Origin: Mariniphaga sp041687255
GTDB lineage: Bacteria; Bacteroidota; Bacteroidia; Bacteroidales; Prolixibacteraceae
Assembly: GCA_041687255.1 (NCBI GenBank)
Contig: JAWLCL010000002.1
Location: 372,001-436,000 of the forward strand
Direction: 5' to 3'
DNA length: 64,000 nucleotides
Shown here: positions 17,281 through 24,911 of the stretch, piece after piece
How positions within the stretch are numbered: position 1 is the stretch's first letter
How the letters are laid out: every line of letters begins with the position of its first letter
Notes under the pieces: generated by a model
What the model saw: the letters and a program-made list of their open reading frames with translations, nothing else
What the model was told of the DNA's origin: nothing
Database searches by the model: none
Translations under genes and position numbers: made by a program

Positions 17281-17297
17281 CTTTGCGTCTTTGCGTG
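17281..17297 (-). repeat. Dispersed acgcaaag repeat, copy 2 (inverted)
   Basis: CTTTGCGTCTTTGCGTG, the exact reverse complement of 17174-17190, lying in the gap before the acetyltransferase gene. The two copies could form a 17-bp stem closing a loop of about 90 nt. Confidence 0.85.
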
Positions 17298-17345
17298 AGC
17301 TTTTTATTTCTTTTATAAAGATATTATTTTTAAAATGAAATTAAT

Positions 17346-17912
17346 ATGAGCAAAACATACATTCATGAGTCATCTTTTATTGATGAAGGGGCCCAAATTG
17401 GAGCGGGCACCAGGATCTGGCATTTCTGCCATGTTATGGGAACAGCCGTATTAGGTGAGAATTGTGTTCTTGGGCAGAATGTTTTTATGGGGAACAAGGC
17501 AGTGTTGGGCAACAATGTCAAGGTGCAAAATAATGTATCGGTGTATGAAGGGGTGATTTGTGAAGACGATGTATTTCTTGGACCATCCATGGTATTTACC
17601 AATGTTATTAATCCGCGCAGTGCAGTGAACCGGAAGCAGGAGTTTAAATTCACCCTCGTAAAAAAAGGAGCCACCATAGGAGCCAATGCCACTGTTGTTT
17701 GCGGCACAACATTGGGTGAGTACTGCTTTATTGGCGCAGGGGCAGTTGTAACAAAAGATGTAAAACCTTTTGCCCTTATGGTTGGTGTTCCTGCTCAGCA
17801 GAAGGGATGGGTCAGCCGTTCGGGAAGGGTGCTGGGGGAAGACCTGGTTTGTCCTGAAACAGGAGAGAAATATTTGCTTAAAGATGAATTTTTGATGCTA
17901 TCAAAGGAATAG
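17346..17912 (+). CDS. wbpD: Left-handed beta-helix N-acetyltransferase, WbpD-like
   Basis: 188 residues made of hexapeptide repeats (IGAGTRIWHFCHVMGTAVLG, ENCVLGQNVFMGNKAVLGNN, VKVQNNVSVYEGVICEDDVF). WbpD acetylates the 3-amino group of UDP-2-acetamido-3-amino-glucuronate using acetyl-CoA. FVKKGATIGANATVVCGTTL-like coils and AVVTKDVKPFALMVGVPA are also typical of sugar O/N-acetyltransferases of this group. Cytoplasmic trimer expected. The last codons lie in a 16-nt sequence (17887-17902) that recurs exactly 49 nt further on, which is unusual. It sits between the WbpE and WbpB-like genes, giving a complete aminate-acetylate module. Confidence 0.9.
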   Translation: MSKTYIHESSFIDEGAQIGAGTRIWHFCHVMGTAVLGENCVLGQNVFMGNKAVLGNNVKVQNNVSVYEGVICEDDVFLGPSMVFTNVINPRSAVNRKQEFKFTLVKKGATIGANATVVCGTTLGEYCFIGAGAVVTKDVKPFALMVGVPAQQKGWVSRSGRVLGEDLVCPETGEKYLLKDEFLMLSKE

Positions 17913-17951
17913 TGAAAAAGGTTTTCCTTTTAACTAATTTTTGATGCTATC
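17887..17951 (+). repeat. 16-nt exact direct repeat flanking a small hairpin
   Basis: AATTTTTGATGCTATC occurs at 17887-17902 (last codons of the acetyltransferase gene) and again at 17936-17951. Between them aaaggaa (17903-17909) and ttccttt (17924-17930) are complementary and could form a hairpin spanning the stop codon. Confidence 0.8.
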
Positions 17952-17954
17952 TTA

Positions 17955-17975
17955 GCGTCTTTGCGCCTTTGCGGT
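17955..17975 (-). repeat. Dispersed gcaaag repeat, copy 3
   Basis: GCGTCTTTGCGCCTTTGCGG, same family and orientation as 17281-17297, directly after the second 16-nt direct repeat and just before the wbpB-like start at 17990. Confidence 0.8.
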
Positions 17976-17989
17976 AAAATTTAGGTAAT

Positions 17990-18928
17990 ATGAAACGATT
18001 TGCACTGATAGGTTCAGCCGGCTACATTGCCGAGCGTCATATGAAAGCCATTAAAGAAACGGGAAACAAATTGGTTTGTGCAACCGACCGATTTGATGTA
18101 ATGGGACGGATGGACAGCTATTTCCCGGATGCCGATTTCTTTTTGGAGATTGAGAACCTTGATAAGCATATGGATGATCTACGCAGGGAAGGGAAACCAA
18201 TTGATTATGTAGCCATTTGCACACCCAATTACATGCACCCTTCTCATATCCGTTTTGCCTTACGCAACGGAGCTCATGCCATTTGTGAAAAACCACTGGT
18301 AATATATCCTGAAGATATTCCGGTAATTAAAGATATAGAGGCTGAAACGGGAAAGAAGGTATATACTGTTCTTCAATTAAGGTATCATCCTGCCATTCTT
18401 TCACTTAAAAAGGAGATCGAAGCTGCTGGTGACAGGATGTTCGACATTGATTTAAGTTACATCACTACCCGTGGGAAATGGTACCTGAAAAGCTGGAAAG
18501 GCGATGTGAAAAAATCGGGAGGGGTAGCCACCAACATCGGCATCCATTTTTTTGATATGATTACCTGGATATTTGGAGATGTTCAGGAAAATATCGTTCA
18601 CCACTACGGACCTGATAAAGCAGCCGGTTTCCTTCGATTGGAAAAAGCACGGGTACGTTGGTTTCTCAGCCTCGACTATCATAATCTCCCTAAATATGCT
18701 ATCGACAGAGGAATGCGAACTTTCCGCTCTATCACAGTTGATAGTAAGGAGATTGAATTCAGCGGTGGGTTTACCGATTTACATACTGTTACTTACCAAA
18801 ATATTCTTGATGGGAATGGCTTTGGGATTGAAGATGCCCGTGAAAGCATCGAACTAACTGACTACGTCAGAAATGCAAAGCCGATTGGTTTGAAAGGTGA
18901 CTATCATCCATTTCTGAAAAATAACTGA
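17990..18928 (+). CDS. wbpB: Gfo/Idh/MocA-family oxidoreductase, WbpB-like
   Basis: 312 residues. The N-terminal NAD-binding fold begins MKRFALIGSAGYIAERHMKA, and CTPNYMHPSHIRFAL and CEKPLVI (catalytic Lys, about residue 102) are standard. The C-terminal dehydrogenase domain has KSGGVATNIGIHFFDMITWI with the conserved G-G-x-x-x-x-x-G-x-H-x-x-D. WbpB oxidises UDP-GlcNAc-uronate at C3. The four-gene order epimerase, aminotransferase, acetyltransferase, oxidoreductase matches the UDP-ManNAc3NAcA pathway; the first enzyme (WbpA, a UDP-GlcNAc 6-dehydrogenase) is not in the window. The gene ends only 3 nt from the stop of the convergent glycosyltransferase. Confidence 0.9.
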   Translation: MKRFALIGSAGYIAERHMKAIKETGNKLVCATDRFDVMGRMDSYFPDADFFLEIENLDKHMDDLRREGKPIDYVAICTPNYMHPSHIRFALRNGAHAICEKPLVIYPEDIPVIKDIEAETGKKVYTVLQLRYHPAILSLKKEIEAAGDRMFDIDLSYITTRGKWYLKSWKGDVKKSGGVATNIGIHFFDMITWIFGDVQENIVHHYGPDKAAGFLRLEKARVRWFLSLDYHNLPKYAIDRGMRTFRSITVDSKEIEFSGGFTDLHTVTYQNILDGNGFGIEDARESIELTDYVRNAKPIGLKGDYHPFLKNN

Positions 18929-18931
18929 AGT

Positions 18932-20221
18932 TTATTTTCCGGCAAGGCCGATAAACTTACCTGCCAGTTTTTTTCGGGAATAATTTTCCACTGAACCGGA
19001 ATCGACAGTAAGTGTTTTTTCCAGGTAAAGACTGAAGAAATCATTCAGTACAACCTGCAACTCATTTACATTGCCGAAATCGACTGCGACACCTGTCTGG
19101 GTTTCTCTGATTATGTCAGCAAAGTCGGAGTCGGTTGGCCCGATGGCGAGGATGGGACGCTTTAAGGCCATGTATTCATACATTTTCCCAGGTAATATAC
19201 CCCTGGCATTGGGTGAATCATTTATTGCCAGCAGCAGCACCTGCGATTTGGCAAGCTCCTGCAACCCTTTTTTATGGGGCAGGTGGTCCATCAAAACCAG
19301 ATTCTCCTGCAATCTGTGGTCGTATATATCTTTAAGAATTAAATCATCAGTCTGCCCGATAAGTTTTATACGAAGCTTATTTCTAAACTCCCTGTTTTCT
19401 GTTGAAAGCAACTCAAGTGCTTTCCACAGAGCTGCGGGATTTCGGTCGCGGTTAAATGCACCGAAATGACAGATTGTAAATGCATCGTCAGGAACTACAT
19501 GAATATCTTTAAAATCGTCGGGATCATATCCGTTATTGATAACCTGCACGGTTTTGCCGGGTACTTTATTTAGATCCCTGGCGCAATTAGGACTTACAGT
19601 TACCACATGGTCGGCTGCTCCAATCACTTTACGCTCCAGTCTGCGGTGTTTTCGATCGGCCCATTTGGTTAATCGGAGCTTATCGTAGAAATCGATTTCG
19701 GTCCAGGGGTCCCTGAAATCTGCAATCCATGTGATATTCAACTTATTCTTAAGACCAAGGGCAATCAGATGCATGCTGTGAGGAGGGCCGGTAGAAACCA
19801 TCAAATCAACGGGATTTTCTTTCAGATAAGTGGTAAGAAATTTCACTGAAGGCTTAATCCAAAACATTCTTGGATCGGGAATCATCAGGTTGCCTCTTAT
19901 AAATACCGATGCTTTACTCTTCCAGTCGCCGGAGGTAGCTTCAGAGATGTATCCGGGTTTAAACTTTTCATTTTTTTTCTTTCCCGTTAAAGTGCGGAAG
20001 ATTGAATATGGTTCCCAGATAGAAGTTTTAACTGTTTCTGTTGCAGGATGAATCTCCTCCGATAAACTTTCGTCAATAACCGAAGCATCAGGGTTTGCCG
20101 GAGTGTAGATGACCGGTTGCCATCCGTATTCGGGAAGGTATTTCGACATTTTTAACCAACGCATAACACCGCCGCCTCCACTGGGTGGCCAATAATACGT
20201 TATGATTAAAATGCGTTTCAT
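18932..20221 (-). CDS. Glycosyltransferase (GT4-like)
   Basis: 429 residues from the ATG at 20221, where MKRILIITYYWPPSGGGGV begins the typical GT-B N-terminal strand and glycine loop. An earlier in-frame start (20332) would run through terminator and palindrome sequence and is rejected. The C-terminal domain shows ICHFGAFNRDRNPAALWKAL, IGQTDD, LPHKKGLQELAKSQVLLLAI and GKMYEYMALKRPILAIGP, the nucleotide-sugar-binding E-x-x-x motif region. A soluble, inner-face enzyme adding a sugar to the surface polysaccharide; donor unknown. Lies downstream of glyS but separated by a terminator. Confidence 0.88.
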   Translation of the reverse strand: MKRILIITYYWPPSGGGGVMRWLKMSKYLPEYGWQPVIYTPANPDASVIDESLSEEIHPATETVKTSIWEPYSIFRTLTGKKKNEKFKPGYISEATSGDWKSKASVFIRGNLMIPDPRMFWIKPSVKFLTTYLKENPVDLMVSTGPPHSMHLIALGLKNKLNITWIADFRDPWTEIDFYDKLRLTKWADRKHRRLERKVIGAADHVVTVSPNCARDLNKVPGKTVQVINNGYDPDDFKDIHVVPDDAFTICHFGAFNRDRNPAALWKALELLSTENREFRNKLRIKLIGQTDDLILKDIYDHRLQENLVLMDHLPHKKGLQELAKSQVLLLAINDSPNARGILPGKMYEYMALKRPILAIGPTDSDFADIIRETQTGVAVDFGNVNELQVVLNDFFSLYLEKTLTVDSGSVENYSRKKLAGKFIGLAGK

Positions 20222-20256
20222 ATCATTAATGAAAAAAGTAAAACATCCATCGTACC

Positions 20257-20337
20257 AAAAAACCGCGAGGGAGAGGCAGAGAAAAAAATAAAACTCAGCC
20301 TCTCCGATAACCTGCCTTCCGGTAGGCAGCATCGCGG
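20257..20337 (-). terminator. Compound terminator of glyS with nested palindromes
   Basis: On the minus strand CCGCGA (20332-20337) pairs with TCGCGG (20263-20268), followed by TTTTTT (20257-20262). Inside this stem lie a second stem, GGAGAGGC/GCCTCTCC (20270-20277 with 20298-20305), and a separate 18-nt palindrome (20312-20329). It starts 12 nt beyond the glyS stop. Confidence 0.75.
20312..20329. repeat. REP-like palindrome
   Basis: CTGCCTTCCGGTAGGCAG has 6-bp arms (CTGCCT/AGGCAG) around a 6-nt core. It resembles short palindromes scattered between Bacteroidota genes; here it sits inside the glyS terminator. Confidence 0.7.
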
Positions 20338-20349
20338 AAATTTATGCTG

Positions 20350-21885
20350 CTATAGTTTTTCAAACAGTTTTCTCATGCTTACCTTTTCACCGATAATGGC
20401 ATCCAGTTCGGCAATGTTTACCCTTTCCTGCTCCATGCTATCGCGGTAGCGGATGGTTACGGTGTTATCGGTGGTAGTCTGATGGTCGACTGTTACACAG
20501 AAAGGTGTTCCAATGGCATCCTGCCTGCGGTAACGTTTCCCGATGGAATCCTTTTCGTCGTATTGACAATTAAAGCCAAATTTAAGCTTGTCAATGATTT
20601 CGCGTGCCTTCTCCGGCAGCCCGTCTTTTTTAACCAGCGGCATAACAGCCAGTTTTACAGGGGCAAGCACGGGCGGAAGCTTCAGTACAACGCGTGAATC
20701 CTTGTCGAGCACTTCTTCATGGTAAGCGGCTGAAATAACCTGTAAAAACATGCGGTCAACGCCTATTGAAGTTTCCACGACATAAGGCACATACGATTCA
20801 TTCATTTCAGGGTCAAAATAACGAATCTTTCTTCCTGAATATTTTTCATGCTGGGAAAGGTCGAAATCGGTGCGGGAATGGATACCTTCCACTTCCTTAA
20901 ATCCGAATGGAAACTTAAATTCCACATCCACGGCTGCATTGGCATAGTGTGCCAGTTTTTCATGCTCATGGAACCGGTAGTTTTCTTCACCAAAACCAAG
21001 GGCCTGGTGCCACTTCATTCTTGCCTCTTTCCATTTTTCAAACCAGTCGAGTTCAGTTCCCGGACGCACAAAAAATTGCATTTCCATCTGTTCAAATTCG
21101 CGCATGCGGAAGATAAACTGCCGGGCTACAATTTCATTCCTGAAGGCTTTGCCAATCTGCGCAATTCCAAAAGGAATCTTCATGCGTCCGCTTTTCTGCA
21201 CGTTCAGGTAATTTACAAAAATGCCCTGGGCCGTCTCGGGTCTCAGAAATACTTTCATAGCTCCGTCGGCAGTCGACCCCATTTCGGTCGAGAACATCAG
21301 GTTGAACTGGCGAACATCGGTCCAGTTGCGGGTGCCCGATACAGGGCAAACAATCTCCTGGTCAACAATTATTTGCTTAAGCTCTTCAAGGTTGTTGTCA
21401 TTTAAAGCCTTTGAAAACCGTTCATGCAGGTTGTCGTACTTCTTTTGATTTTGGATAACCCTTTGGTTTGTAGCTCTGAACTGCTGTTCATCGAATGCTT
21501 CACCAAATCGTTTCGCAGCTTTATCAATTTCCTTGTTGATTTTCTCCTCTATTTTGGCCAGCTGGTCTTCTATGAGCACATCGGCACGGTACCGCTTTTT
21601 GGAATCTTTATTGTCGATAAGTGGGTCGTTGAATGCATCGACATGGCCGGAAGCTTTCCAGATGGTGGGATGCATAAAAATTGCCGAATCGATTCCCACA
21701 ACATTTTCATGAAGTAATACCATGCTATCCCACCAGTACTTCTTGATGTTGTTTTTCAATTCCACACCGTATTGTCCATAATCGTAAACAGCGCTTAATC
21801 CGTCGTAAATCTCACTCGATTGAAAAACATATCCGTACTCCTTGCAGTGAGCTACAAGCTTTTTAAAAATATCTTCCTGTGCCAT
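20350..21885 (-). CDS. glyS: Glycyl-tRNA synthetase (alpha2 type)
   Basis: 511 residues, the usual length of the single-chain homodimeric class II enzyme. It charges tRNA-Gly. Class II motifs can be read: motif 1 region HPTIWKASGHVDAF (about 65-78), motif 2 FRNEIVARQFIFRMREFEQMEMQFF (about 247-272) and motif 3 SIGVDRMFLQVI (about 375-387); the C-terminal anticodon-binding domain starts at LAPVKLAVMPLVKKDG. Cytoplasmic and essential. Followed by a compound terminator that isolates it from the glycosyltransferase downstream. Confidence 0.97.
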   Translation of the reverse strand: MAQEDIFKKLVAHCKEYGYVFQSSEIYDGLSAVYDYGQYGVELKNNIKKYWWDSMVLLHENVVGIDSAIFMHPTIWKASGHVDAFNDPLIDNKDSKKRYRADVLIEDQLAKIEEKINKEIDKAAKRFGEAFDEQQFRATNQRVIQNQKKYDNLHERFSKALNDNNLEELKQIIVDQEIVCPVSGTRNWTDVRQFNLMFSTEMGSTADGAMKVFLRPETAQGIFVNYLNVQKSGRMKIPFGIAQIGKAFRNEIVARQFIFRMREFEQMEMQFFVRPGTELDWFEKWKEARMKWHQALGFGEENYRFHEHEKLAHYANAAVDVEFKFPFGFKEVEGIHSRTDFDLSQHEKYSGRKIRYFDPEMNESYVPYVVETSIGVDRMFLQVISAAYHEEVLDKDSRVVLKLPPVLAPVKLAVMPLVKKDGLPEKAREIIDKLKFGFNCQYDEKDSIGKRYRRQDAIGTPFCVTVDHQTTTDNTVTIRYRDSMEQERVNIAELDAIIGEKVSMRKLFEKL

Positions 21886-21961
21886 TTAATTAATTTTCAG
21901 AATTTAGCGACAAAAATAGGATTTAATTGGTAGTTGTGAAAAAGAATTTGCCGGTGTAAGG

Positions 21962-22243
21962 TTAATCTACCTCTTCGAAATCGACATATTCCCCCTCATT
22001 GTGTTTTGAGGTGTTTTTGTTTTTTTGAGCATCATATTCAATCGTTACTTCTCCTTCACGTTTACCTGCCCTATTTTGCCTGCCGTTCCTTTCATCCATA
22101 TTTTTCTGCATTTGCCGCAATTTGTTTTCAAGGATCAAAGGAAGGATGAAACGGGTAAACAATTTAATGACAAAATATATCGCAACAATGAAAATTATTG
22201 TACGAATAAAATTTACCAGGTATAGAATTATAAATAAACTCAT
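21962..22243 (-). CDS. DUF4834-type small membrane protein
   Basis: 93 residues. One or two N-terminal membrane helices (LFIILYLVNFIRTIIFIVAIYFVIKLFTRFILPLI, about 2-37, split by an Arg) precede a basic, then acidic cytoplasmic tail ending EYVDFEEVD. This layout, with the tail motif Y-V-D-F-E-E, matches DUF4834, a Bacteroidota-restricted family of unknown function. It begins 10 nt after the stop of the DUF5723 gene on the same strand and is probably co-transcribed with it. Confidence 0.8.
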   Translation of the reverse strand: MSLFIILYLVNFIRTIIFIVAIYFVIKLFTRFILPLILENKLRQMQKNMDERNGRQNRAGKREGEVTIEYDAQKNKNTSKHNEGEYVDFEEVD

Positions 22244-22253
22244 TAATATTCAA

Positions 22254-23606
22254 TTATTCAGTGTCAAATAAAAAATTCATGCCAAGGGACAAATTTAAAT
22301 GTTTTGCTGAAGTTGGGTAAAGGAATCCTAAAATATTATTGGTTGCCAGGAAAAACTGTGTTCTTCGTGCGCTGTATAACGCTCCCAACCCCGGTGCTAT
22401 TTCATTTAAATTGTACAACGACAAGTTTCCAGCCAGTTCAAATCTTGTTCCAAACTTTAAATTAGTAAAAGCTGAAACAATATTTATCGGCTGGTGTCTG
22501 AAATAAATAAACTGGTTACTTAATCCTAAAGTTGTCTTTTCTGATACATTAACTTTTGCTGCTGCATTAAGTTTCACAGGGAGCATAGATACAGTTCGAT
22601 TGTTGGTACTTTCCACTTCCAGGAAATAAGAAAGGGAATCGGCAAATTGTCTTAATGCCTCCCGCGGCTCCTTCCAACCAACGGGAGCTTTTGTGTGTGA
22701 CTGGTAAAGTTTATCCTGAGAATATCTGAAAGGTCTTGGCACATCCATAGCAAAGGTTTTGTTGTTGAATCCGATTGCTCCAAAGTCGAGCAGACTTACC
22801 GACCATTCAATTCCATTGCCGGATTGCAGGACAAAGCCGGCATCGAAGGCAACACCAAGATTTTTTGCCTGAAAAAAGTAATCGCCGGGGAATATGCTGG
22901 CGCGGAAACTCTCATCGTACGAAAGTGGGGCAGACATAGAATAAACACCTTCAATACCGACCAGCAAATCGTTGTTTTGTGAGTCGGTGGAAACGACAAC
23001 ATCAAATTCGTTTGTGTCAAAGAAATACTTTCCAAATAATAATTTTGGCCGTATGCCAATATCAAAGCCTTCCCATAATTCTCCGGCAACACCAACACTC
23101 AGCTCTTTATAATGTCTGAACTGTAATGTGCCGCTGCCAATGAGCTGATCGGTTCCATAATATTCAATGAGTCCATCGCGTATAAGCTTGACAATTTCGC
23201 GGTCGAAATTCCCATTTGCCACTCCTTTTTCTGAAACCGAAATGCTGTATGTTAAATTGTTGTGCTTCAGGCTTGCAAAAAATACTGCGACATTTATGCC
23301 TGCCTGTATATTACCTTTATCATCCATTGCATCATAAAACCTGTGAAAGCTGTAACTGAATCCATCGGAAAAAAGATAATTAAAAGCCATGTTGGAATTC
23401 ATGTTGAAATGAATTCCTGACAGGATTGGAATACCTACAACTAATTTTCCCGACCGGTTTTGCAGCGCCGGGTTTTCAAGCGATGCCTGCGGAACCCCTG
23501 GAAGAAAAAACAACGGGGATGTTTCCTGTGCAGTTACCCCGCCCCAGGTCATCACCCACACAAAAATCAGTAAAGTTCTGGCTTTTATTCGATAAACTCC
23601 TGGCAT
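22254..23606 (-). CDS. DUF5723-like outer-membrane protein
   Basis: 450 residues. Signal peptide about 1-26 ending VTAQ. The mature part opens with FLPGVPQASLENPAL, the P-x-x-x-x-N-P-A pattern of PorV/FadL-like and DUF5723 proteins, and continues as a predicted beta-barrel (many alternating strands, e.g. GIRPKLLFGKYFF, TTLGLSNQFIYFRHQ) with a C-terminal strand LSLGMNFLFDTE. It probably sits in the outer membrane. The function of the family is unknown; it may link to T9SS or lipid transport, but nothing here shows which. Likely in one operon with the DUF4834 gene. Confidence 0.75.
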   Translation of the reverse strand: MPGVYRIKARTLLIFVWVMTWGGVTAQETSPLFFLPGVPQASLENPALQNRSGKLVVGIPILSGIHFNMNSNMAFNYLFSDGFSYSFHRFYDAMDDKGNIQAGINVAVFFASLKHNNLTYSISVSEKGVANGNFDREIVKLIRDGLIEYYGTDQLIGSGTLQFRHYKELSVGVAGELWEGFDIGIRPKLLFGKYFFDTNEFDVVVSTDSQNNDLLVGIEGVYSMSAPLSYDESFRASIFPGDYFFQAKNLGVAFDAGFVLQSGNGIEWSVSLLDFGAIGFNNKTFAMDVPRPFRYSQDKLYQSHTKAPVGWKEPREALRQFADSLSYFLEVESTNNRTVSMLPVKLNAAAKVNVSEKTTLGLSNQFIYFRHQPINIVSAFTNLKFGTRFELAGNLSLYNLNEIAPGLGALYSARRTQFFLATNNILGFLYPTSAKHLNLSLGMNFLFDTE

Positions 23607-23748
23607 CTTACAGTGTAGAATTGCAATTTATGCGGTAATATAAGCATTAAAACCAAAAGCTGCCTTAAAAGTTTAACCTTTAAAACAACTCAAACAGGTG
23701 TTGTTTGCCTATATAAGCTTTGTGACAAAACTTTTTCCAGGATGAATG

Positions 23749-24474
23749 TCAACGGGAATGAACCGAACCTCCGCTTGATTTATTGATGTTTTTTGTTCCC
23801 GGGTTTCCTGAATAGCGAATATTGCCACCACTGCTTGCCCTGGCATTTATTTCCGTTGTGGTAAGAACCGATGCATTCCCACCACTGCTTGCACTGGCTT
23901 TGCAAAATTCAGCTTTTAAATCATCGGCATCGATGATGCCTCCGCTGCTGGTGCTAACATCTAAATATTTTGCCCGGCCTTTTATCCTTAGCTGTGCCCC
24001 GCTGCTGGCATCCATCGTTATGTTTTTATAAACCAGGTCTGTGTTAACAATTCCTCCACTGCTGGCATTTACATCCATGGCATCGCCACTCAATGTGGAC
24101 TCTGATCTGACTTCTGCACCGGATGATGCTTTAAGCCGGTTCAATTCAGTTGCTGTCACATAAACTTTAACTGAAGAATAATTGTGTCGGTTGAAAAGAT
24201 TGAATCCCCGCCTGCTTTTCATATAAATATGCAGCGTGCCGCTTTTAACTTCGGTTATTACATCACTGATGATATCCTCATCAGCATCTACTTTTACTGA
24301 CTCTTTATCTCCCATTGAAATGAACACAACAATCCCGGTGGAAGCTTCAACTGCATTGAATCCTTTGACATTTCGTGTTTGATTTTTCTCAGGAACAGAG
24401 CTTGTGGCAAATAAATTTACTGCTGAGGTACCCAGCAGAAATAAGATAATGAGCAGTTTAATTTTTTGTTTCAT
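23749..24474 (-). CDS. Head-GIN domain (DUF2807) protein, putative auto-transporter adhesin
   Basis: 241 residues. Signal peptide about 1-23, then RNVKGFNAVEASTGIVVFISMGDKESVKVDAD, the start of the DUF2807 beta-solenoid. The solenoid is built from at least six rungs marked by A-S-S-G-A/G (SSGAEVRSES, SSGGIVNTDL, SSGAQLRIKG, SSGGIIDADD, SSGGNASVLT, SSGGNIRYSG, SSGGSVHSR). The Ser-Gly turns stack as a ladder. Surface or periplasmic in Bacteroidota; binding role unknown. The rung pattern also appears as repeated ccacca/ctgctggc DNA. Stands alone, about 140 nt beyond the DUF5723 gene. Confidence 0.85.
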   Translation of the reverse strand: MKQKIKLLIILFLLGTSAVNLFATSSVPEKNQTRNVKGFNAVEASTGIVVFISMGDKESVKVDADEDIISDVITEVKSGTLHIYMKSRRGFNLFNRHNYSSVKVYVTATELNRLKASSGAEVRSESTLSGDAMDVNASSGGIVNTDLVYKNITMDASSGAQLRIKGRAKYLDVSTSSGGIIDADDLKAEFCKASASSGGNASVLTTTEINARASSGGNIRYSGNPGTKNINKSSGGSVHSR

Positions 24475-24825
24475 ACGATAATCTTTAAATGGTATGTTAT
24501 AATTTTAAAATGACACTAAATTGTTGCATCCGGGAGATGACTTTCCTCCCCGTTTCAATTTTAAGACGATACTTTACTGTAATAAGTTACACCATATGTG
24601 ATTTGATTTTCTAAAAAAAGACATTAACATGAAAACATATAAATTATGGACTGCTTTTAATTTCATTAAGTTTTAAAAGATGGACAAATATTCGGCGTGA
24701 TCTTTGTTTTCTGATCTGGAGAAATGATAAGAATGAAGAAAGTGAGCGTTATACGGAATGCATGAAATAAAAAGTTGTGTGTTCTGAGTTAATATATTTT
24801 AACGTAATGAGATATCATTTTATCT
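24475..24825. other. AT-rich divergent intergenic region
   Basis: The region between the DUF2807 gene (minus) and the S41 protease gene (plus), 24475-24911 in all. No gene is seen. Its right end carries a promoter-like element (24826-24853). Confidence 0.5.
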
Positions 24826-24853
24826 TTTGTTTTCGTGTATTGTTCTATTTTTG
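24826..24853 (+). promoter_or_regulatory. Candidate promoter of the S41 protease gene
   Basis: TATTTTTG at 24846-24853 fits TAnnTTTG, with TTTG at 24826-24829 as a possible -33 box (16-nt spacer, a little short). The start codon is 58 nt downstream. Confidence 0.35.
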
Positions 24854-24911
24854 TAAAGTGTTTATTAATTAGTTTTATAGCGTCCAGCCATATATTTAAA
24901 ATTTTGAAGAC

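Noticed and set aside
17174..17975. CRISPR array suggested by recurring gacgcaaag units
   Set aside because: Units are 8-nt tandem copies or isolated inverted copies without regular spacers, and no cas genes are present.
20222..20332. N-terminal extension of the 18932 glycosyltransferase (start at 20332)
   Set aside because: It translates a terminator and a palindromic repeat (giving LPTGRQV), and the proper GT-B start MKRILIITYY lies at 20221.
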